Source of the DNA: Collybia mongolica
Lineage: Eukaryota > Basidiomycota > Agaricomycetes > Agaricales > Clitocybaceae
Length of the DNA stretch: 64,000 bases
Direction: 5' to 3'
NCBI GenBank assembly: GCA_013420905.1
Contig: JAAXNY010000004.1
Coordinates: 1,116,001 to 1,180,000, forward strand
The position numbers and the translations under genes were made by a program. Positions 57,729 through 64,000 of the stretch are shown here, piece by piece; positions within the stretch are counted from its first letter, which is position 1; each line of letters opens with the position of its first letter. The notes below the pieces were generated by a model. That model was given only the letters and a program-made list of their open reading frames with translations, did not search any database and was not told the DNA's origin.

Positions 57729-58963
57729 CTAAAAGACACCAACGCCGTGGCCACCATTGAACGCGCCAACATCAATGGCAATTCCTCCCATTGTCATCTC
57801 CCAGCCCATCTCCATGTCGAGATCTGACAGCTCGTACCCATCCTGTGCCGTAGTCTGCTCATAACCCTCTCCGACACCTACGCCCATCTCCGCCAGGATC
57901 CTCTGCATCTCCAGCTCACTGGTGCTGTCGTTCCCCCACTCTGCACCCAGTCCGAGACCCATCATCGCAGTCCCGGACGCACCGGCCGCAGCCTCCACTA
58001 CTTGCGGGCGAGTGCTAGTCGCACCCGTCGCCGCGCCTTGAAACGTGGGGAGGGGCGCCGTCGCCCGCCCGACGGCGGGGGATGCAGGCGGGATGGGTGC
58101 AAGGATCTCCCGGAGCAGGTCTTCCATGACGGCCTCGTCGTCGAGAAGGGGTGTAGGGACCGCGGTGGGAGAAGCGTGTTGGTTTTGAGTGCCAGAGGTG
58201 GAGGTCGGGAGAGGTGAGGGGGGAGCACGGAGGAGGTCAAGGTCGAGGCCACCCGCTGCAGGGACATCTGCGGTGGTGTTAGCACCGAGACGGTCGCCAC
58301 CCGTGCTAGGTGGCGAGTGGGCTCTTGCTTTTGCTCAGGCTCCGTTTGATCCGAGGGAGGGGAGAAGTCGAGGGAGGTGGGAGAGGGGGCAGGGGAGATG
58401 GGATAGATGGGGGCGGGTAGTGTGGATGTTGTAATGGGTGTCGGCGAGAAAAGGGGTTTAGAGACAGGGGTGGATGGTGTGGGAGCGGGGGTGGTATTTG
58501 TGGCGAGAGGTAGGCCTTGGGCGGCGAGCGCCTTCATAACGGCGTCCCAGCCACGCTCGAGGGTCTTTATCCGCTCTTTCAGCTCCTCGTTTTCCCGCTC
58601 ACGCTCCCGTGCTTCATGGCGCTTACGTTCTTCCTCAGCCTGTGTCGCGGCGGTGGTGGGTACATATACAGGTGAGGCTGCTAGGGGTGCACTGCTCATG
58701 CCAGCACGAAGGGCCCTGTTCTCCTCCTCGAGCTCGGCAACTCGGCGCTCGAGGAAGGAAAATTGAGCCTTTCTGCGATCGCGTGAGTTCTGGGCGGCGA
58801 TGCGATTGCGGTGTGCACGGGCCTCCTTGCGATCTTCGGAGGAGGTCTCAGTGCGGGGACGCTTACGGGACCCTGACGTGGAAGAGCCTGCTTCGGATTC
58901 TGGAGCGGGTGAGGGAGATGAGGAGAGTGAAGAAGGGTCGATGAAGGTGTGTTGGTATGTCAT
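57729..58963 (-). CDS. HAC1: HAC1/XBP1-type bZIP transcription factor (unfolded protein response)
   Basis: The N-terminus MTYQHTFIDPSSLSSSPSPA leads to a bZIP: basic region RKEARAHRNRIAAQNSRDRR with K, then FSFLERRVAELEEENRALRA. NRIAAQNSRDRRK is closest to HAC1/XBP1 (XBP1 has NRVAAQ and RDRKK). A second coiled coil EEERKRHEARERERENEELK follows. Unprocessed, the frame runs to 57998 (321 residues) with a Pro-rich, basic end. In another frame, open from about 58349 to 57729, the sequence is acidic and activation-like (LDLDLLRAPP, LLDDEAVMEDLLREIL, YELSDLDMEMGWEM). Removing 58259-58305 (47 nt) joins the two frames to 395 residues. In fungi, IRE1 performs such splicing under ER stress; that this occurs here is inferred. 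Confidence 0.82.
58259..58305 (-). other. Candidate IRE1-type unconventional intron, 47 nt
   Basis: The 5' cut TAG|CACG lies in a seven-base loop closed by a perfect six-base stem, GCCACC/GGTGGC (minus strand; + 58309-58314 and 58296-58301). The 3' cut CTG|CAGC lies in loop CTGCAGC, the same as the XBP1 3' loop, on a weaker stem (GTCC/GGGT). Length 47 is 2 modulo 3, exactly the shift needed. It does not have GT-AG ends. Confidence 0.55.
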
Positions 58964-60365
58964 GGTAAGTAAACGGCTGTGTTAGAGTAAATGGTTCGTT
59001 TAGAGGGAAAAGGGTGTCGTTGTCGGGTGTGTCTTGAGGAAACCGAGATTACTGCGGAGGGCAGGACGAATACGTGGAGGGTCGTAGCGAATACGTGGCA
59101 ATGTTGTGGCTGTTATATATCTTCTCAGTCCAAACACCCCCAAACACGGCACTGTTTCCCCGTTTCGGCCTGAGGCTGTGATTGACGGCTGCTGGCAGGC
59201 GGCGGCGCTGCGGTCTCGCTCGCACGATCAGCGCTCCTGTCGACTCTCTGCTCTCACAGCCACGGTGGTGGGGGGTTTCTCATGCGTTCGTAAGGACGAC
59301 GGACCCACTCATGCTACCTTAAATACTATCCAACTTCCCTGTACCAGGGTTTCAACAAGGGTCGGATGATCCTCGATCGATGAATCCTCGGCGTATTACT
59401 GCTGGCAATCCAAACACATAACCGTCGCCAATGGACGTGCGGGCAGACCCCGCATCCTTCTAACTCCCTGCATATCCACTTCCGATATACAAATCCCTCA
59501 GGTGATATGCCTGCACAAGTCTCACCGCGGAAGACGAGTTGTGACGGTTTTAGAGTCGATCGATATCAATACGAAACACTGCCCAAGTGCCACATTACCG
59601 ATATTTTTGTGTGATGTATTTGGACTGTTACAGTGTCCTGCGCAACCGCCACTCCAATCCAGTATCTCACTGACGGTCGCCAACGGCGTTAACGCTGTAG
59701 ACGTAGTAAACATAACATGTCAACTCTCTTTCCCAACCTTCCATCAGCTTCTGTTCCTCACATGATACCCCCACAACACTTCCATCCGTGCACCTGAGGT
59801 ATTTGCCGATGCCTATTTCGGGATCAATATATGGTCGGGCCAATTAGAAGGCTCAGTTTGCCCGACCGTTCAAATAATGAAGGCAATTTCCCCGCCCAAG
59901 CACAAAATAGTAGCAAACACCGAGTGAGGATTTCCGCGCGTGGTTTTTTTTTATCTCGGATGAGTTACAGAATGTCTGCCATAACCGAATTTTTCAGAGC
60001 AGCTGCCTCCATCCTGACTTGAAAAGTGAGCCACGGGGTTCGCTACGGACATAATGTTTGATTGGCGCAATAAATTGTAGAGGACTTCGTATAAGGCATC
60101 GAGCGACCGTGTGACGACATGACATCCATCCTCAAGACGAAATCATGTCAACTTGAAGCTTATCTGTTCGTTTCCGACTGTCGGGGACCGAAATATCTTG
60201 TTCCTGCCAATTCTGGGTCAAATCATCTACTCGAGTTCCCGGGTTGTCAAGTCTTGCAAGAGTATAGTGTCGAGGGGCCTCGTATGGACGGAAAGTCCAA
60301 TTATTTTGCCCAAAGGGGTGATAAACATACTATGATATGAAAATATGTACGCATTGCGTAGGGGG
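58964..60365. other. Upstream region of the HAC1-like gene and gene-poor flank
   Basis: On the minus strand, CCACGTATTCG occurs twice (59067-59077 and 59088-59098), about 105-135 bp before the start. A TATA-like TATATAA lies at about 59113-59119. The rest, to 60365, has only short frames without signatures. Confidence 0.45.
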
Positions 60366-62531
60366 CTATGGGGAGGCAGGTGGGTATTGGTCGAGGTAAG
60401 AGCGAAGGATCGCCAAAGGCCGTTCGCCGTAGTTTGGCAGTAGTCTTATCGGTTCTTCCAGAGTCTCTAGTCTTGCGAAAAATTCAACAAAGAATCGCGC
60501 GAATGACTCCAGGTCTTGTTTTTCCAAGTCGGACGTGTGCGAGAGTTCGATGAAGAGATCTCCTTTATACACCAGTCGGTACAGCACATGTCCGGCACTC
60601 ATAACCTTCGCAGCGAGATCGGACTCGTGCATCCGGCTGATCCAGTACCGGATATCCTGGAGCAGTGTAAATGGCGAAGGGTTAAGAGGGTGTTGGTAAT
60701 GGCATTTAACAAGGCCTGAGCAATGAATAACAAGGGAATTCATAGTATCCATCGAAACGAGATCCTCCTTCAACAAATGAGAAAACAACCCAATCAAATG
60801 TGAGGCAATCGCTAGAATGGCGAGAATGAATTAGTGCCAGAATAAATGAAAGAATCAGCGCCAGAACAATTGAAAGAATTCGGGACGAACCAGGATCCCA
60901 TCGGATACGCCCTTGACTGGCACGATGTATGGGATAGAATATTTCATTCGCTAACTTATGGCTAGTGTCCAGCGTTGGCCACTCTTCTATACATCGAGCC
61001 CAATGTTCAACATATCGATTGTATACTGTTGTATTGGAAAAGTGGACATCACTCCTCAAGAAATGGCAGAGAGTCTTCTGAATCTGTAACTGGTATTGGT
61101 GGCTCGGCTCAATGGGAAGAGGTGCAGCAAGGTGCCTTCTCGTAGCGCCCCAAATAGTCCTGTATTTCGGTTTCAGCCTGTCAGCGTGTCCTTCGGCATA
61201 GCCTTTGAGCTCCTTGACACGGCGGACGCCGTGGTCCGGACTTGGGTGAGTTTCTATCATGCCCGATGCAGATAGAATGGCATCCCTTCGCGGGACATCT
61301 AGACCATCAACGAAGTCCAATGCCAGGTTGAGATCTACCCAGACGGTAGGCTTGAGGCTCGTATCAGCAAGAAAAGCGTAGATACTTTGGAACGCGCCAA
61401 TACTATTTGAGAGAAGTTCGTAAACCCTCGACAATGTGAGCCCCATGCCGTTCGATACGCAGGTCACCTCCCAATGATCTATTGTTGCCCAATTTGTGAA
61501 CATACGGAAATCAAACATCCAGAAAGCGGAGATCACAAATAACGACCAGGACTGGGACGACTTGTAGGCACATTGTGTGTGAAATTTTGGATAGATGTAT
61601 TGAACAGATGGGAGGATAGTGGTGATGCCTAGGAACAGGAAGGTCACCCCCACTATGGCGCCGACAATAGATCCAACGACAGCTTGGAGAGGTACAAGTA
61701 AGACGAGAAGGCCGATCAAGAACAATACCAATGCCGTTTGGAGTAAGAGAGGAAGAGATCCGATGATTTCCGGCACGCGCCATGCCTGTAGTCCGCGGTG
61801 GCGCAATCCATGGATGAGGAACGACTCTTCAGTGGTAAAGTTATCATATCTCTGGTATTCATAGAGCCATTGTTTGCAGAGGATGCTGACGACAACAGCC
61901 GCCAATGCAAGACCCAGGCTTGCGAACCAAAGGGCGTTGATCACTATAGAGGCTGGACTAACACTGAATGTAGCAGGTGCTAGGCGGTCTATTGTGGAAT
62001 TATGCGTCGTGCTCAGCAAAGCTCGAAGCTCGAGTCGAGCAAGTGTGTCGGATGGTGTCTCTTTGAACCATCGGTAGGATTCGACAGTGAAAGCTGTCAC
62101 TGTGGCAGAGAAAAGACCTGCCTGAAATACCTTGAATGTCTCATAATAAGCTAAAGCTAACGAGAGAAGAACGCACGAAAATTATCAAGGTGTCGATTTG
62201 GTCCCTCCAACCTTTGCACATCCCATCGTCTGCTGCCTCCATGGAAGTGAGCCAGTCTTGCATACTATTCTGACCCTTCGGAACTTTGGTACGATACGGT
62301 TCTTCTGGCCTCCACGGTTTCCACGTTGGGTGGCGGTGAGTCAGTCCGCACACCCATTGAAGAAAATGATGACCACCTCAAGCCGTACTGAATCACCTGG
62401 TCCTCCTGCTGCACCCTCATCGATTCTCTCGCCCTCGATTATATTCGAGTCATGACGTGGTGGGGGCAAAGATTTTCCATTCGACTAGGGAGGTTCATGA
62501 AGTGATTTCGGTCGGTGAAAACTTCGTCCAT
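60366..62531 (-). CDS. DUF6535 membrane protein
   Basis: The DUF6535 domain is clear: DDGMCKGWRDQIDTLIIF, FTVESYRWFKETPSDTLARL, INALWFASLGLALAAVVVSI, LCKQWLYEYQRYDNFTTEES and SLPLLLQTALVLFLIGLLVL with LVPLQAVVGSIVGAIVG. These give four or more membrane segments. A soluble C-terminal part follows (ALDFVDGLDVPRRDAILSAS, RYVEHWARCIEEWP), then an intron joins RIRWDP to AIASHLIGLFSHLLKEDLVS. The end is -LRSYLDQYPPASP. Upstream, exons SLPPPRHDSNIIEGERIDEG and EEPYRTKVPKGQNSMQDWLT join in phase, but the first exon (start at 62531, MDE) is a guess. The function is unknown; this family is expanded in Agaricomycetes. Confidence 0.75.
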
Positions 62532-63000
62532 GGAGACTCGGTGTCCGCGATCCCTCACCACCTTCAAACGGCATTCGTAACTTTAAAGCAGGACCTCGCG
62601 ACGTAAGGAATGGCGTATATTTCGGGCCTATAGAAATTGTATCTGCCACTGTTCAGAAACTAATGTAGGCGCGCTGCAGGGCACCGTGGCTACCACAAGC
62701 GAGAATCCCTAATTCGACTAAGTTTGCCAAATGGGCCAACGAAACTCAAAATTTCTCAACCAAAAATACTTTGAGATGTTGGAGAACGATAAACGGCTGG
62801 ATCTATGTAACAACATGCCCTTATTACTATATCGTTCAGTATATGTTATTTAAGCTGAACTGTAATCTTTCAGCGATTGGGTAGGCGACCACAGAACAAT
62901 TCGTATCGATGTTACGATTCATAACTGGTTTTACTTTTCCCTGGTGGTGAAGGTGTTGAGGGATGCGACCTTTGAGCTGCCCAAGGTACTCGAAACTCGC
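62532..63000. other. Intergenic between the two DUF6535 copies
   Basis: About 470 bp with no supported gene. Remnants of the broken copy's C-terminal part may start here. Confidence 0.4.
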
Positions 63001-63004
63001 GGGA

Positions 63005-64000
63005 TCACTTTTCTGGATGTTTCTTGCAGTTGTTCTGGGACGGCTTCCAAAATATAGTCAAGTTGCGAAAAAATCCATCCATGAACAAAAATAACGCAAG
63101 GGTCAGCATTGATGGTAACTTTGAGGCTCTTGTCGGCCAGCGCACCATAGATACTAAGGACTGTACCAAGGTTGTTGGAAAGCAGTCTGTAAACCTTGGG
63201 TAGCGTATAACCCTTGCCGCTGTATACCTAAGCCACCTCCCAACGATCGAATGCCGTCCAGCCCGCAAACATGCCAAAACCAAGTAGCGAAAATGCGGAG
63301 AAACGAAATGACTAGGGCTGAGAAGAGTTGTCGGCGCAGTCTATGTGGAAGCGTGGGAACATGTATTGGATGGAAGAATCCTTGAGAATAGAAATGACAA
63401 ACCTACTATCACAGTGACGATAGAAGCAATGATGGATTGAATTGGGGCCAGAAAGTCGAGAAGGTCAACGAGGAACAGCACCAAGGCAGTCTGGAGTAAT
63501 ATGGGGAGAGTTCCAACCATGGTGGGTACCCGCCATGCTTGTAAACTCGTGTAACGATATCGTGGATAAGAGATTCCTCGGTCGTATAGTTCTCATATTG
63601 TTGGTATTCATAGAGCCACTGTTTGCACAGAATGCTAACAACAACGGCTGCCAAGGCAAGTGTCAGGCTTGCAAATCAAAAGGCATTGATGCAATATCAA
63701 CGACTAGGTAACAAGGAACGTAGCAGGCGCCCGGCGCTCGAACGAGGAATCGTGGGTTGCATTTAGCAGGGCTCGAAGTTGAAGCCGTGCTAATGTGTCG
63801 GCTGGCGGTTTGCTAAGCCATTGATAGGACGCGATGTAAGAAAAAGCCGTTACTATGGCTAAGAACAAACCAGCCTTAGATAGGCGTTGAGTTCTAGCTG
63901 GCGGGGGTTGGTATAAAGGGTACCTACGAAATGACAAGGGTATCAATCTGCTCTCTCCAACCCTTGCACATTCCCCCATTCGATGCTTCCATTTGACACA
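63005..64000 (-). pseudogene. Broken DUF6535 copy (5' end beyond the window)
   Basis: It is homologous to the copy at 60366-62531: GGMCKGWREQIDTLVIS, YQWLSKPPADTLARLQLRAL, VVVSILCKQWLYEYQQYENY, TALVLFLVDLLDFLAPIQ and VYRLLSNNLGTVLSIYGALA with DKSL. A one-base frame change near 63540-63560, after TTEESLIHD, moves the transmembrane part to another frame. An in-frame TAG interrupts RWEVA-VYSGKGYTLP near 63229. The C-terminal half beyond VHGWIFSQLDYIL is not seen. This is a decayed tandem copy. Confidence 0.72.

Noticed and set aside
58259..58270. A 12-nt IRE1-type intron between CCG|CAG and CTG|CAG
   Set aside because: 12 nt keeps the first frame and would not connect to the acidic C-terminus, although both sites match the consensus better.
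58002..58985. Several plus-strand open frames of 60-119 codons opposite the HAC1-like gene
   Set aside because: They are GC-rich antisense shadows; basic, low-complexity and without any domain, while the minus strand has a clear bZIP.

Overview
The window is nuclear DNA from a filamentous basidiomycete, most likely an Agaricomycete. Protein genes are broken by many short (about 45-110 nt) GT-AG introns. Several families typical of mushroom-forming fungi are present: an F-box/LRR-like protein, DUF6535 membrane proteins, a divergent G-protein alpha subunit, a Zn2Cys6 factor with a fungal transcription-factor domain, and a single-pass membrane protein with a long Ser/Pro-rich tail. All coordinates and exon joins were read by eye; joins described with explicit bases are well supported, others are approximate.

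Layout. 1-7.9 kb: F-box protein (runs off the left edge), splicing factor SF3B3/RSE1, and an OsmC/Ohr peroxidase divergent from it. 8.8-14.4 kb: two intact head-to-tail malate synthase genes. 15.6-18.3 kb: GET1/WRB and an uncharacterised multi-pass membrane protein. 20.9-24.8 kb: two secreted FKBP-type prolyl isomerases with identical exon structure, flanking an FAD-linked oxidoreductase on the other strand. 25.2-31.0 kb: NKAP-like splicing protein, a secreted six-hairpin glycosidase, and a multi-exon G-alpha subunit. 32.8-41.7 kb: ZCCHC9-like zinc-knuckle protein, a weak membrane-protein model, a Zn2Cys6 transcription factor, and a chelatase-like conserved fungal protein. 42.5-54.1 kb: single-pass membrane protein, VPS53, a Yippee protein, an RNase P Rpr2/Rpp21 subunit and a MYND-finger protein. 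54.1-57 kb: gene-poor, with a MYND exon relic, a 754-bp hAT-type non-autonomous transposon with a perfect 8-bp target duplication, and an intron-containing tRNA-Asp. 57.7-59 kb: a HAC1/XBP1-type bZIP gene. 60.4-64 kb: one apparently intact DUF6535 gene and one broken copy at the right edge.

The most interesting locus is the HAC1-like gene. Its bZIP frame ends in a Pro-rich tail, while an overlapping second frame encodes an acidic C-terminus. The two frames can be joined by removing a 47-nt segment whose ends lie in two hairpin loops resembling IRE1 cleavage sites, and I find no good spliceosomal alternative. FKBPs with KDEL-like tails, GET1, VPS53 and this bZIP all concern the secretory pathway, but nothing in the sequence shows that they are co-regulated. 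Repeated small-scale duplication is the other theme: malate synthase, FKBP, DUF6535, the MYND relic and several decayed copies.
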